DNA from: Serinicoccus profundi
GTDB lineage: Bacteria; Actinomycetota; Actinomycetes; Actinomycetales; Dermatophilaceae
DNA: 64,000 nucleotides
Assembly (NCBI RefSeq): GCF_008001015.1
Contig: NZ_CP042862.1
Coordinates: forward strand, 2,728,001-2,792,000
Direction of reading: 5' to 3'
In this document: positions 7,822 to 17,822 of the stretch, in pieces
Numbering within the stretch: position 1 is the first letter of the stretch
Layout: the number at the start of each line of letters is the position of its first letter
Notes under the pieces: generated by a model
The model's input: only the letters and a program-made list of their open reading frames with translations
Database searches by the model: none
What the model was told of the DNA's origin: nothing
Position numbers and translations under genes: made by a program

Positions 7822-8949
7822 CTACTCCGTATCTCTGGGGCGGGCAAGGTCGGAGAGCTTAGCGGCAATCTCCGCGTCACGACCCTGAGCGGCGTGCTGG
7901 TATCGAAGGGCGGCCGCGACCGTCGAGTGGCCGAGGCGGGCCTGCAGCTCGGCGAGCGTGGCGCCGGTCATGGCGGCCATGGTGGCGCCAGTGTGCCGCA
8001 GATCATGAATCCTCAGGTCCTCGCGGCCAGCGGCGGCTCGGGCCTTGCGCCAGGCCGTGTGCAGCACCGTCGGCTGCAGATGGCGCTCGTGGTCGCGCAT
8101 CGAGGGAAAGAGCAGGGCACTTGCTCCAGGTCGGACGTGCCTCTCCAGGTGCCGCTCCAGGGCGGGGACGATGTGCGGGGGCACGCTGACCTCGCGGGTG
8201 CCGGCGGCGGACTTCGGCGTACCGATGATCGGCTGACCCCGGACCCAGGAGACCGCCCGGGTCACCTTGACGACACCGCGGTTCAGGTCGAGGTCGCGCC
8301 GGCGCAGCTCGAGCACCTCCCCCACCCGCAGGGCGCACCAGGCGCAGAGCAGGACGAGGGCACCGAGCTGCTCCGGCATCTCCTTCACGAGCACGTCCAG
8401 CTCGGCGAGCGTCGCCGGACGGATCTCCTTCTTGGTCGGGGGGTTGGAGACGGCTCGGACGCGACACGGGTTGCTGGCCAACAGCTCATCGGTGACGGCG
8501 GTGGTCAGGATGGCCCGCAGCAGCGCGTAGGCACGGGCGTTGACCGTCGGGTGGTCCGGCGACAGGCCTGCCCACCACCGACGCACGAGTGCCGGCGTGA
8601 GATCGGAGACGAGCAGGTCGCCGAACTCCGGCTCGAGGTAGCGCCGCAGCAGGTGCTCGTAGCCCTCCCGGGTCCGGGGCTTGAGGGACCGGTCGGTGAG
8701 CCACTGCCGGGCGTACTCGTCGAAGGTGGGTGGCGCTAGCCGCTCGGCCAGCTGCGCCCGCCGCTTCGGGGCGACCCAGCCGTCACCGTTGACCAAGGCC
8801 CACTCCTTGGCCAGCCAGGCCTCCGCGTCAGCCTTGGCGACGAAGGTGTGCGGGGCGGTGTGCCGCCCCAGATCCGGCCCGGTGTAGCTGGCCTGCCACC
8901 GCTTCGACGGAAGCCGCCGCAGTGCCCCGAAGCCTCGTCTCGTTGCCAT
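7822..8949 (-). CDS. tyrosine-type site-specific integrase
   Basis: A phage/ICE-style tyrosine recombinase of about 375 residues. The layout is an N-terminal arm-binding region, a core-binding domain (WLTDRSLKPRTREGYEHLL), and a catalytic domain with the first arginine in CALRVGEVLELRRRDL, the IHDLRHTGATMAA box (H-x-x-R) and the nucleophile region ALRYQHAAQGRD. All catalytic residues appear present, so it is probably active. I chose ATG 8949 (MATRRGFG); ATGs at 8961 and 8973 are alternatives. It lies 140 bases from tRNA-Thr, the classic arrangement of an island that integrates into a tRNA 3' end. Its GC content is closer to the backbone than to the genes on its other side. Confidence 0.92.
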   Translation of the reverse strand: MATRRGFGALRRLPSKRWQASYTGPDLGRHTAPHTFVAKADAEAWLAKEWALVNGDGWVAPKRRAQLAERLAPPTFDEYARQWLTDRSLKPRTREGYEHLLRRYLEPEFGDLLVSDLTPALVRRWWAGLSPDHPTVNARAYALLRAILTTAVTDELLASNPCRVRAVSNPPTKKEIRPATLAELDVLVKEMPEQLGALVLLCAWCALRVGEVLELRRRDLDLNRGVVKVTRAVSWVRGQPIIGTPKSAAGTREVSVPPHIVPALERHLERHVRPGASALLFPSMRDHERHLQPTVLHTAWRKARAAAGREDLRIHDLRHTGATMAAMTGATLAELQARLGHSTVAAALRYQHAAQGRDAEIAAKLSDLARPRDTE

Positions 8950-8963
8950 CCCGCACCCCATTT

Positions 8964-8983
8964 CGTGCAACATACGTGCAACA
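8964..8983. repeat. 9-bp direct repeats upstream of the integrase
   Basis: CGTGCAACA occurs at 8964-8972 and 8975-8983, with a degenerate third CGTGCC near 8996. Direct repeats between an integrase gene and its attachment site are typical of arm-type recombinase sites or excisionase/regulator sites. The role is inference. Confidence 0.4.
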
Positions 8984-9090
8984 AGGGTGCCACTTCGTGC
9001 CTACTTCTGACAACGTGTGACCATGCTGGTTCAGGGCATACTAGCCACGTTTCTGCAGGTCAGCGGGGTAAAGTCGCTGATCAGGAGGAG

Positions 9091-9163
9091 AGCTGGCGAA
9101 GGGACTCGAACCCTCAACCACCTGTTTACAAGACAGGTGCGCTACCAATTGCGCCACGCCAGC
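9091..9163 (-). tRNA. tRNA-Thr (anticodon TGT)
   Basis: Reading leftwards from 9163, a 7-bp acceptor stem GCTGGCG/CGCCAGC encloses a D-arm (GCGC-AATTGGTA-GCGC), an anticodon arm CCTGT-CTTGTAA-ACAGG, a 5-base variable loop and a T-arm with TTCGAGT. The total is 73 bases including the discriminator; no CCA is encoded. Anticodon TGT reads ACA threonine codons. The tRNA 3' end faces the integrase, so it is the likely attachment site of the island to its left. I found no second copy of the 3' segment in the window. Confidence 0.95.
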
Positions 9164-9205
9164 GCGTCCGGCACGAGGCCGGACGGCGCGTCGATGCTAC
9201 CTGTC

Positions 9206-10171
9206 TCAGCCGATGACGTTGGCGTTGAGCCACTTCTGCAGGCCGACGACGGTCCGGTGGTTCATGTAGGTCGAACCGTCCCGGGAGACGCCGATGTGGC
9301 TCTGCAGCGCGGCCTGCGACTTCGGGCCCCAGACGCCGTCGACGTCGGTGCCGACCTTCGACTGCACAGCCCTGATCGTCCGGCCGTCCCACGCACCGGT
9401 CTCGGAGACGCCGACCCAGCGCTGGATCGCCTTGGTCGTCAGCGGTCCGCGCACCCCGTCGGCCACGAGCGGCGACATGTCGGAGGCGCCGCCGCCACCG
9501 CCACCACCGCCGTCGTCACCGACGCGGCTCATGATGCTGGCGCTGATCCACCCCGAGCGGCCGTCGAGCTTGACCCACCCGTTGCTCGCCACACCGGCGA
9601 ACTGCGTGCCGCGCGCGGCGCCACCGATGACGCCGTAGTTCGTACCCGGGCCGGAGCGGATGTTGGCGCCGGCACCGGCCGTCACCTTCCACGTCGTCAC
9701 CTCGCCGGGGGGCGGCGTGGGGTCGGGCTGGGGGTCCGGCTCCGGCTCGGGGGCCGGGGCACCGCCGCCGGGGTAGGGCTCCAGGCCGTTCTGCATCGTC
9801 AGCCCGGCCCGCACGGAGCACACCGGCCAGGCGCCGGGCCCCTGCACCCGCAGCACACGCTGGGCGACGGTGATCTGCTCGGCCTTGGTGGCCTGGTGCG
9901 CATACCCGGCGAACTCCTGGCCGCCGAAGCCCTTCCACGTCGGGTGCCAGAACTGCAGGCCGCCGTAGAAGCCGTTGCCGGTGTTGATGCTCCAGTTGCC
10001 GGTCGACTCGCAGTGAGCCACCCGGTCCCACACGTTGTGGTCGTCCGCCGCGGCACCCTGCGCGGTCAGGCCGACGGAGGCGAGGGAGGCGGTGCCGGCC
10101 AGCGTGGCCTGGCCGGCTCGACGCAGGGCGGCACCCGTGCGGGCGGCTCGGTGACGGGCAGGGCGGGCCAT
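9206..10171 (-). CDS. secreted Rpf-like transglycosylase with SH3 and peptidoglycan-binding regions
   Basis: A 321-residue secreted protein. It has a basic N-terminus and hydrophobic signal sequence ending near AQGAAADDH. Next comes a resuscitation-promoting-factor lysozyme-like domain (VAHCESTGNWSINTGNG, with the catalytic Glu after Cys, then YGGLQF). A proline-rich spacer, a bacterial SH3 domain (NIRSGPGTNYGVIGG) and a C-terminal peptidoglycan-binding region with repeated DG-VWGP-type units follow. It should cleave peptidoglycan outside the cell and promote growth resumption or remodelling. The ATG at 10171 follows GGAAGGA by about nine bases; longer in-frame starts lack this site. Confidence 0.85.
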   Translation of the reverse strand: MARPARHRAARTGAALRRAGQATLAGTASLASVGLTAQGAAADDHNVWDRVAHCESTGNWSINTGNGFYGGLQFWHPTWKGFGGQEFAGYAHQATKAEQITVAQRVLRVQGPGAWPVCSVRAGLTMQNGLEPYPGGGAPAPEPEPDPQPDPTPPPGEVTTWKVTAGAGANIRSGPGTNYGVIGGAARGTQFAGVASNGWVKLDGRSGWISASIMSRVGDDGGGGGGGGASDMSPLVADGVRGPLTTKAIQRWVGVSETGAWDGRTIRAVQSKVGTDVDGVWGPKSQAALQSHIGVSRDGSTYMNHRTVVGLQKWLNANVIG

Positions 10172-10286
10172 GGGGAGGTCCTTCCGTATGGGACGAGTGG
10201 GGCACCTGGGACGAGGCGCCCGGCCCACGTTAGGCCAGCGTGACACGCCTGGGAAGGGAAATGTGACGAGTCTCACGTGACGAAAT

Positions 10287-10302
10287 GAGTCGCGTGTGAC
10301 TC
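10287..10302. promoter_or_regulatory. inverted repeat upstream of the Rpf-like gene
   Basis: GAGTC-GCGTGT-GACTC is a perfect 5-bp dyad in the 164-base region between the kinase tail and the Rpf-like gene. A palindromic TCACGTGA lies just beside it (10273-10280). Rpf genes are often tightly controlled, so these may be operator sites; no regulator is assigned. Confidence 0.3.
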
Positions 10303-10335
10303 CTGCGACGGTATGCCGTCACTCCCCCGAGCCTC

Positions 10336-11165
10336 TCAGCGCACCCCGAACGGCAGGTAGTCCAGCGGCGTCGTGCCGCCCGGCAGCGGCCACCACGACA
10401 CCACGTCGCCGTCGAGGAGCGACCAGTAGACCAGGGCTCCGCCACCGACCAGGCAGAGCGTGACGAGCACCATCGTCGCCACCCCGGGCGGCACGATCCC
10501 GCGCACGAGCGTCCGCGACCCGCGCCGCAGCGACGTGCTCCCCAGGCCCCACCAGCCCAGCCAGCCGCCGACCAGCGACCCCGTGCCCACGGCCACCGGG
10601 TGCGCGATGCCGACCCCCGGCGCCAGTTCGCTGGTTGTGAGCAGGCCCGACATCACGACCGCCACGACCGCGGCCACCGCGAGCGGCAGCAGCAACGACA
10701 GCATCGTCGCCAGCGTCGCGGCGACGAGGTGCCACGGTGAGGCGAGCACCGCCATCGGCACGTCGCTGCGCCGCGGGCCCACCTGGTGGCGCCGCAGCAC
10801 CAGCCCGGTGAGCGCCCGGTCGACGGTGCGGGTCGTCAGGCCCCACACGGCATACAGGCCCCAGGCGAGCAGCGGTGCGGCAGCCGCGACCGCGGCGAAG
10901 CCGAGCAGCATCGCCGCCAGCGTCCCCCGCCTCGGGCTGCGCCCGATGCGCGGGTCCGGCTGCCCCTGGTGCGGGTCGAGGCGGGCTCGGACGCACGTCC
11001 TCGCCCTGGGGGTATGCCGCAGCCGGCCGCCGCCGTCCCGCTCCGGGTAGGCCGCGGGCCCGTCGGTGCGTCCCCGCTCCGGCGCCGCCGACCAGCCCCG
11101 ATCGGCCCGGCCGCGCTCGGACGGATTCTCCCACCTCCGGTCGTCCTGCGGGAGGGCCACTGCTG
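10336..11165 (-). pseudogene. out-of-frame membrane tail of the serine/threonine kinase
   Basis: A different reading frame from the kinase encodes a linker (PQDDRRWENPSERGRADRGW onward) and then a protein with at least four hydrophobic segments (for example MLLGFAAVAAAAPLLAWGLY and MLSLLLPLAVAAVVAVVMSG) ending at 10336. Codons are strongly GC-rich at position three in this frame, while the kinase frame turns into an arginine-rich run here. This looks like the original C-terminal membrane region of the kinase, cut off by a frameshift near 11150-11165. A separate overlapping gene is less likely because it lacks its own ribosome site. Confidence 0.55.
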
Positions 11166-12314
11166 CGGCTCGCGCGGCTGGGCGGCCGCTGCGCCGCCGA
11201 CCAGACCAGCAGCACCCGCGCCACCGGCGGCCCCCGCCGCTCGCCCGTCCCACTGCCGGGTGGACGGCCCGCTCGGCGCGGCGCGCGTGGGGTCGGGCCG
11301 GCGCACGGGCGCCTGCCGGGTGTCAGACACCTGCGGGGTCACCCTCGTCGCGTCGGCCCCACGGTCGAAATCACGCTCAGGCCCACGCTCCTGCGGCACC
11401 CGCGGCAAGGCGCCCGTGACGTCCTCGCCACGGGCATACAGCTCCACCGCCTCGAGCACCTCGCGAGCGTCGGGCCGCCACGACGGGCGCGGCGAGAGGG
11501 CGAGCGCCAGCAGCGGCGCGAGCTCGGGGTCGACGCCGTCCAGCTGCACCCGCCCGCGCACGACCCGGTCCAGCACGACGGTCATCGGGCCGCGGCCGAA
11601 GGGTGGCTGGCCGGAGGCGGCATACGCCAGGCACGCCGCCCAGCCCCACCAGTCGGTCGCCTCGGTGATCTCGCCGCCGTCGACGAGCTCGGGCGAGAGG
11701 TAGCCCGGTGTCCCCATCACCAGCCCGGTCGAGGTGAGCCGCACGTCGTCGGCGACCTGCGCGATGCCGAAGTCGATGACCACCGGCTCCAGCCGCTCCC
11801 CCTCGCCGACGAGCAGCACGTTGCCCGGCTTGAGGTCGCGGTGCACGATGCCGAGCCCGTGGATCGCCTGCAGCGCCCCGGCGAGGCCGCGCGCGAGCCG
11901 CAGCAGCGCCTCCCGCCCCAGCGGCCCCTGCTCCTCGATGACGACGTCCAGCGGCCGCCCGGGGACGTAGTCCGTCACGATGTAGGGCGCCGGCCCGTCC
12001 ACGTCGGCGTCGATGACCGCGGCGACCTGGGGGTGGTGCACCCGCGCCAGGGTGTGCACCTCGCGGCGCAGGCGCTCGCGCGCACCGTCGTCGTGGGCGA
12101 TGTGGCTGCGCAGCACCTTGACCGCGACCTCGCGGCCGCCGTCGTCGACCGCGCGCCAGACCACACCCATACCCCCCTCGCCGAGGCGTTCCTGCAGGGC
12201 CCACGGGCCGAGCTGACGCGGCACCACGAGCTCGTCGGTCTGCCCCGAGGCGACACCGGCAGGCACCGGACGGGTGAGGTCCGGGTCGCTGGAGCGTGGC
12301 ATCGGCGAGGTCAC
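10836..12314 (-). CDS. PknB-type serine/threonine protein kinase, C-terminus frameshifted
   Basis: The kinase domain spans roughly residues 40-300: glycine loop GEGGMGVVWRA, lysine in VAVKVL, catalytic loop VHRDLKPGNVLL, IDFGIA (DFG) and GTPGYLSPE. It is a Hanks-type actinobacterial regulator kinase. After an Ala/Gly-rich juxtamembrane linker the frame degenerates into an Arg/Pro-rich tail. The expected membrane segments lie in another frame (10336-11165), so the natural protein was probably about 600 residues. I chose GTG 12314 (GGAG just upstream); ATG 12302 is an alternative. It is divergent from otsA with 149 bases between. Confidence 0.8.
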   Translation of the reverse strand: MTSPMPRSSDPDLTRPVPAGVASGQTDELVVPRQLGPWALQERLGEGGMGVVWRAVDDGGREVAVKVLRSHIAHDDGARERLRREVHTLARVHHPQVAAVIDADVDGPAPYIVTDYVPGRPLDVVIEEQGPLGREALLRLARGLAGALQAIHGLGIVHRDLKPGNVLLVGEGERLEPVVIDFGIAQVADDVRLTSTGLVMGTPGYLSPELVDGGEITEATDWWGWAACLAYAASGQPPFGRGPMTVVLDRVVRGRVQLDGVDPELAPLLALALSPRPSWRPDAREVLEAVELYARGEDVTGALPRVPQERGPERDFDRGADATRVTPQVSDTRQAPVRRPDPTRAAPSGPSTRQWDGRAAGAAGGAGAAGLVGGAAAAQPREPQQWPSRRTTGGGRIRPSAAGPIGAGRRRRSGDAPTGPRPTRSGTAAAGCGIPPGRGRASEPASTRTRGSRTRASGAARGGGRWRRCCSASPRSRLPHRCSPGACMPCGA

Positions 12315-12463
12315 GGACTCCACGGTAGGCGCTTTTCCTGAGCCGCAGATGAGATCGCGGTGAACCGGGTGTGGCGTGGCGTCCACCGACCACGCCCCGG
12401 ACGCCGCGACCTCCTAGGCTGGGGACCGACCGGTCACCGAGACACGCACCTGGAGGTATGTCG

Positions 12464-13929
<1,466 letters not shown>

Positions 13930-13933
<4 letters not shown>

Positions 13934-14727
13934 CCCTCTCCCCCGACCTCGTCGAGGCGCTCGAGCGCTTCGTCGCCCTCGACCGTGTGCTGGTCGCCAC
14001 CGACTTCGACGGGGTGCTGGCCCCGCTCGTGCTCGACCCCATGGACTCCCGCCCGGTCGAGGGAGGTATGCCGGCGCTCACCTCTCTCGCCGCCCTCCCC
14101 GGCACCACGGTCGCCCTCGTGAGCGGCCGGGCGCTCGGCCCGCTCGGTGAGCTCACCGGGGCGCAGGACCCGATCGTGCTCATCGGCAGCCACGGCGCCG
14201 AGGACTCCCGGGCCGAGGGCGGGCTGGCGCTCGACGACGCCCAGCGCGGGCTGCTGGACACCCTCGACACCGAGCTGGCGGCGCTGCGCCGGGAGCACCC
14301 CGGCATGCGGGTGGAGGTCAAGCCTGCCGGCCGCGTCGCCCACACCCGCGGCCTGCCGCAAGAGGAGGCCGACGCCGCCCTGGCCGCCGCCCTCGAGCTG
14401 GGGAGACGGCATACCTCGTTGGAGGTGACGCCCGGCAAGGACGTGGTCGAGCTCGCGGTCGCCCACGTCGGCAAGGGGGTGGCGCTCGTGGCGCTGGCCC
14501 GCGAGGTAGGGGCCGAGGCGGTGTTCTACGCCGGCGACGACCTCACCGACGAGCACGGCTTCGCGGCGCTGGCCGACGACGAGGACACCGCCCGCGCCGA
14601 GCGTCGGCTGACGGTCCGGGTCGGCGACGGCGACACCCTGGCCCGCTACCGCGTCGCCGACGAGGACGCGATGGTCGAGCTGCTCCAGGCCCTGCTCAAC
14701 GCCCGCCGCACCCGCGCCCCCCACTAA
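13930..14727 (+). CDS. otsB: trehalose-6-phosphate phosphatase OtsB
   Basis: A 265-residue HAD-superfamily phosphatase that removes phosphate from trehalose-6-phosphate. The nucleophile motif ATDFDGVLAPLV is near residue 20, motif II is in VALVSGRAL, and the C-terminal acidic motif is FYAGDDLTDEHGF. The start is GTG 13930, overlapping the otsA stop by four bases. With otsA it forms a complete OtsAB trehalose pathway. The gene ends seven bases before a three-unit 32-bp repeat array and converges on the LacI-type gene. Confidence 0.95.
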
Positions 14728-14734
14728 AAAGACC

Positions 14735-14819
14735 CACCGAGCGCCGCAGATGGTCACGCTCACCCACACCGAGCGCCGCAGATGGTCGCTCTCACCCCCA
14801 CCGAGCGCCCCAGATGGTG
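14735..14819. repeat. 32-bp tandem repeat array, 3 units
   Basis: ACCGAGCGCC(G/C)CAGATGGT recurs at 14736, 14768 and 14800, exactly 32 bases apart, with a looser 12-13 base linker (TCACGCTCACCC type). The array fills the space between the convergent otsB and LacI-type genes. Same family as the arrays at 23.47, 24.74, 28.18 and 39.29 kb. Confidence 0.9.
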
Positions 14820-14823
14820 AGCG

Positions 14824-15891
14824 TCAGCGCCGCACCGGACCGGTCGACTCGCGCAGGATGAGCTCGGGGTCGAAGAGGTACTCCCGCGGGTCGACGGGCT
14901 CGCCGGCGATCTCCTCGAGCACAGCGGTGACCGCCGCCTCGGCCATGCCGGTGACATCCATCCGCACCGTCGTCAGCGGCGGGTCGACGAAGGTCATGAA
15001 GGGCACGTCGTCGCCACCCACGACCGAGAGGTCCTGCGGCACCCGCAGCCCCAGCTGACCGGCCGCCCGCACGACGCCGAGCGCCATGACGTCCGAGCCG
15101 CAGATGATGCCGGTCGCGCCCGCCTCGATGAGCTGCCGCCCGGCCGCGGCGCCCCCCTCGACGGAGAAGAGCGTGGTGCAGATGAGCTCGTCGAGGTCGA
15201 CGTCCGCGCCCCTGCCGAGGTCGGTCATCGCCTCGCGGAAGCCCTCGATGCGCCGCTGGACGGGCACATACCGCGCCGGCCCGGTCGCGAAGCCGATCCG
15301 GGTATGCCCGAGGTCGCGCAGGTGGCGCACGCCGAGCCGCATGGCGGCGTGGTCGTCGTGGCTGATGAAGGTCGCGTCGATCCCGTCCCGGTAGCCGTTG
15401 ACCAGCGCGATCGGCAGCCCCCGCTCGCGCAGCGCGGTGTAGCGCTCGATTTCGGCCCGGCTGTCGGCGTGGTAGCCGCTGACGAAGACGATCGCCGAGA
15501 CGCCGCGGTCCAGGAGCATCTGGACGTACTCGTCCTCGTGCACCCCACCGGGCGTCTGCGTGCACAGCACGGGGGTGAAGCCGGCGGCCGCCATCTGGGT
15601 CTCGATCGACTGGGCGAACATCGGGAAGACCGGGTTGGTCAGCTCCGGCGTGATCAGCCCGACCAGCCCGGCGCTGTTGCGCGAGAGCTTGCTCGGCCGC
15701 TCATAGCCCAGCACGTCGGCGGCGGTGAGCACCGCCTGCCGGGTCGCGACCGCCACACCCGGCTTGTCGTTGAGCACCCGGCTGACGGTCGCCTCGCTGA
15801 CCCCGGCATACGCCGCGAGGTCGGCGAGCCGGCCCCGCGAGGAGCCGGCACCGTCGGCTCCTGGGCGCACGGGAGTGGATGTGCTGCTCAC
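14824..15891 (-). CDS. LacI-family transcriptional regulator, probable maltodextrin repressor
   Basis: The N-terminal HTH (LADLAAYAGVSEATVSRVLN, about residues 21-40) is followed by a periplasmic-binding-protein-like sensor domain (LVGLITPELTNPVFPMFAQS onward) that ends with the family's DVPFMTFVDPPLTTVRMD region. Length (355 residues) is normal. GTG 15891 follows GAGG by six bases; the start overlaps the GH13 stop by four bases, making it the last gene of the malEFG-GH13-lacI unit. It probably represses the locus through the TTGCAAG dyad at 22052. That operator resembles sites recognised by MalR-like LacI proteins of actinobacteria; the pairing is inference. Confidence 0.85.
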   Translation of the reverse strand: MSSTSTPVRPGADGAGSSRGRLADLAAYAGVSEATVSRVLNDKPGVAVATRQAVLTAADVLGYERPSKLSRNSAGLVGLITPELTNPVFPMFAQSIETQMAAAGFTPVLCTQTPGGVHEDEYVQMLLDRGVSAIVFVSGYHADSRAEIERYTALRERGLPIALVNGYRDGIDATFISHDDHAAMRLGVRHLRDLGHTRIGFATGPARYVPVQRRIEGFREAMTDLGRGADVDLDELICTTLFSVEGGAAAGRQLIEAGATGIICGSDVMALGVVRAAGQLGLRVPQDLSVVGGDDVPFMTFVDPPLTTVRMDVTGMAEAAVTAVLEEIAGEPVDPREYLFDPELILRESTGPVRR

Positions 15892-17822
15892 CAACCACCT
15901 CGGTAGGTCTCGGGCACCGGCTCCCAGGCCGGTGCGTCGGTCGACCAGGCCCAGACCTGGACGGTCGGACCGTGCGCCCTCAGGCGGACGTCGCGGTCGG
16001 TCAGGTCGAGCGCCGGGGTATGCGGTGTCCGCTCCTGCGCGGCGTGTGCCCCGGGCACCTGGGTGACCGGGATCTCGACCGTGTCGTGGCTCGCCCGCGC
16101 GATGTGCACGAGCGCCGTCTCGGCCGGGTGCTCCCGGAGGTACACCATGGCCTCACCCTCAGCATAGAGCCAGCGCATCCCGCCGGCGCAGAGTGCAGGG
16201 GACTCCCGACGCAGGGTGATGAGCGCGCGGTAGTGCTCGGTGAGCGTCTCGTCCCACATCCCGTCACCGGCACCCCGGGAGGCCCACGGCATGGGGCGTC
16301 GGCCGTCCTCGCCGAAGTCGCCGGGCATCCCGATCTCGTCGCCGTAGGTGATCATCGGGATGCCGGGCATGGTGAGCAGCAGACCGGCGGCGACCTTGAC
16401 CTGCTCGACGTCGTCCCCGACGAGGGTCCGCACCCGGGTCGTGTCGTGCGAGCCGACGAGGGTCATCGAGTGCGTCCACGAGCGCCACGACACCAGCGAG
16501 CAGAAGTCGCGCATCGTCTCGGCGACCAGCTCGGCGCCGAGCCGCGGCACCTGCAGCGGGCTGCCGAGGAACTTCGGCGCGAAGTCCGCGGCCCGCAGCC
16601 ACGTCCACACCGGCCGGGTGAAGCCGGAGTAGTTCATCACCCCGTGCCACCCGTCGCCGTCGACGTCCCGGCTGTGGTCGTGGGTGTGCTCAGCCACGAG
16701 CAGCCCCTGCCCGCCGGTCGCGCGGTCCACCGCGGCCCGCGTCTCCCGCGCCACCTGGTGGGCGAGGTCGCTGCCTTTGTAGCGGCCGGTCATGTTGGCC
16801 ACGTCGACCCGCCAGGAGTCAAAACCGCGCCCCTCACCCAGCCAGCGCTCGATGACCGACCCCGGTCCCTCGGTGAGCCGCGCGCGCACCGCCGGGTTGG
16901 CGTGGTCCAGCTTGGGCAGGCTCTCGACGCCGAGCCAGGTGACCCACTCCCCCGGCCGTGCCTCGTCGCGGACGTACCACGACCCGAACTCGCCGTGCGG
17001 GTCCTGCCGGGCGGCGGCATACCACTCGTGCGCGTCACCGGTGTGGTTGGTGGTGATGTCTCCCATGACGCGTATGCCGCACTCGTGCGCCGCCTCCTGC
17101 AGCCGCAGCAGTGCCGCGTCACCGCCGAGGACGGGGTCGACGGCCTCGAAGGTCGAGGCGTCGTAGCGGTGGTTGGAGCGGGCCGGGAAGACCGGCGTGA
17201 GGTAGAGCACGTCGGCGCCGAGGTCGACGAGGTGGTCCAGCCGCTCGCGGGCGCCGTCGAGGGTGCCGCCGAAGACCTGCACCGGGCCGGACCGTCGGGT
17301 CAGGGCCACCGGGTCCTCCCAGCGCGCCGGGACGGCCCAGTCGGGCAGGTCGGAGCGCTGACCGCCGGGATCGCCCACCGGCTCGACACCGGCGTCACGG
17401 GCGAAGCGGTCCGGGAAGACCTGGTAGACCACGGCTCGCTGCGCCCACTCCGGCGGCGCCGGGTGGGTGACGAGCCGGAAGTCGCTGGTGTCGGGGACGT
17501 CGCGCAGGTGCACGCCCGTGCCGTTGAGCCACCGGTATGCCGCGTGCCCCGGCTCGTCGCTCTCCAGCAGGAAGCGGTAGGTCGTCACCGGGTTGTGGCA
17601 GGTGACCTCCGCCTGCCACCAGTCCTCGTGCTCGCCGCGGTGGACGAGGCGGGCGTCGGTGAAGAACTGCTCTCCGTCCGGGGTGGTGCGGACATGGACC
17701 GCACCGACCCCGGCCGCGTGCGGGACACGGACGCGGACGGCGACCACGGCTCCAGGAGCCGGTTGCTGCTCGCTGACGTAGAGCGGAGACCCGTCGTGAT
17801 GAGGATGCTCCGCGCAGATCAC
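15888..17822 (-). CDS. GH13 neopullulanase/cyclomaltodextrinase-like alpha-glucanase
   Basis: A cytoplasmic 644-residue enzyme without a signal peptide. The N-terminal ~120 residues form a CBM34-like beta domain. The GH13 barrel starts at AVVYQVFPDRFARD; catalytic regions are MGDITTNHTGDAHEW, GFDSWRVDVANMTG (nucleophile Asp), LLVAEHTHDHS (acid/base Glu) and LVGSHDTTRV (third Asp). It should cut imported maltodextrins or cyclodextrins. The start is GTG 17822, overlapping the malG stop (GTGA). The open frame extends much further upstream, but that part is a shadow of malG. Confidence 0.88.
   Translation of the reverse strand: MICAEHPHHDGSPLYVSEQQPAPGAVVAVRVRVPHAAGVGAVHVRTTPDGEQFFTDARLVHRGEHEDWWQAEVTCHNPVTTYRFLLESDEPGHAAYRWLNGTGVHLRDVPDTSDFRLVTHPAPPEWAQRAVVYQVFPDRFARDAGVEPVGDPGGQRSDLPDWAVPARWEDPVALTRRSGPVQVFGGTLDGARERLDHLVDLGADVLYLTPVFPARSNHRYDASTFEAVDPVLGGDAALLRLQEAAHECGIRVMGDITTNHTGDAHEWYAAARQDPHGEFGSWYVRDEARPGEWVTWLGVESLPKLDHANPAVRARLTEGPGSVIERWLGEGRGFDSWRVDVANMTGRYKGSDLAHQVARETRAAVDRATGGQGLLVAEHTHDHSRDVDGDGWHGVMNYSGFTRPVWTWLRAADFAPKFLGSPLQVPRLGAELVAETMRDFCSLVSWRSWTHSMTLVGSHDTTRVRTLVGDDVEQVKVAAGLLLTMPGIPMITYGDEIGMPGDFGEDGRRPMPWASRGAGDGMWDETLTEHYRALITLRRESPALCAGGMRWLYAEGEAMVYLREHPAETALVHIARASHDTVEIPVTQVPGAHAAQERTPHTPALDLTDRDVRLRAHGPTVQVWAWSTDAPAWEPVPETYRGGW

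Noticed and set aside
1-9000. Second attachment site (attR) within the window
   Set aside because: I looked for a second copy of the tRNA-Thr 3' segment containing GGGACTCGAACCC and found none.
9017-10243. 408-residue plus-strand open frame over the tRNA and Rpf-like gene
   Set aside because: It reads through the tRNA and lies antisense to a clear Rpf/SH3 protein; low-complexity composition.
10172-10335. c-di-AMP (ydaO-type) riboswitch ahead of the Rpf-like gene
   Set aside because: Such elements often precede rpf genes, but the 164-base region lacks a recognisable long conserved fold; only short dyads are seen.
11130-11260. Programmed ribosomal frameshift in the kinase gene
   Set aside because: No slippery heptamer followed by a stop is visible, and the long out-of-frame tail before the stop does not fit a programmed event.
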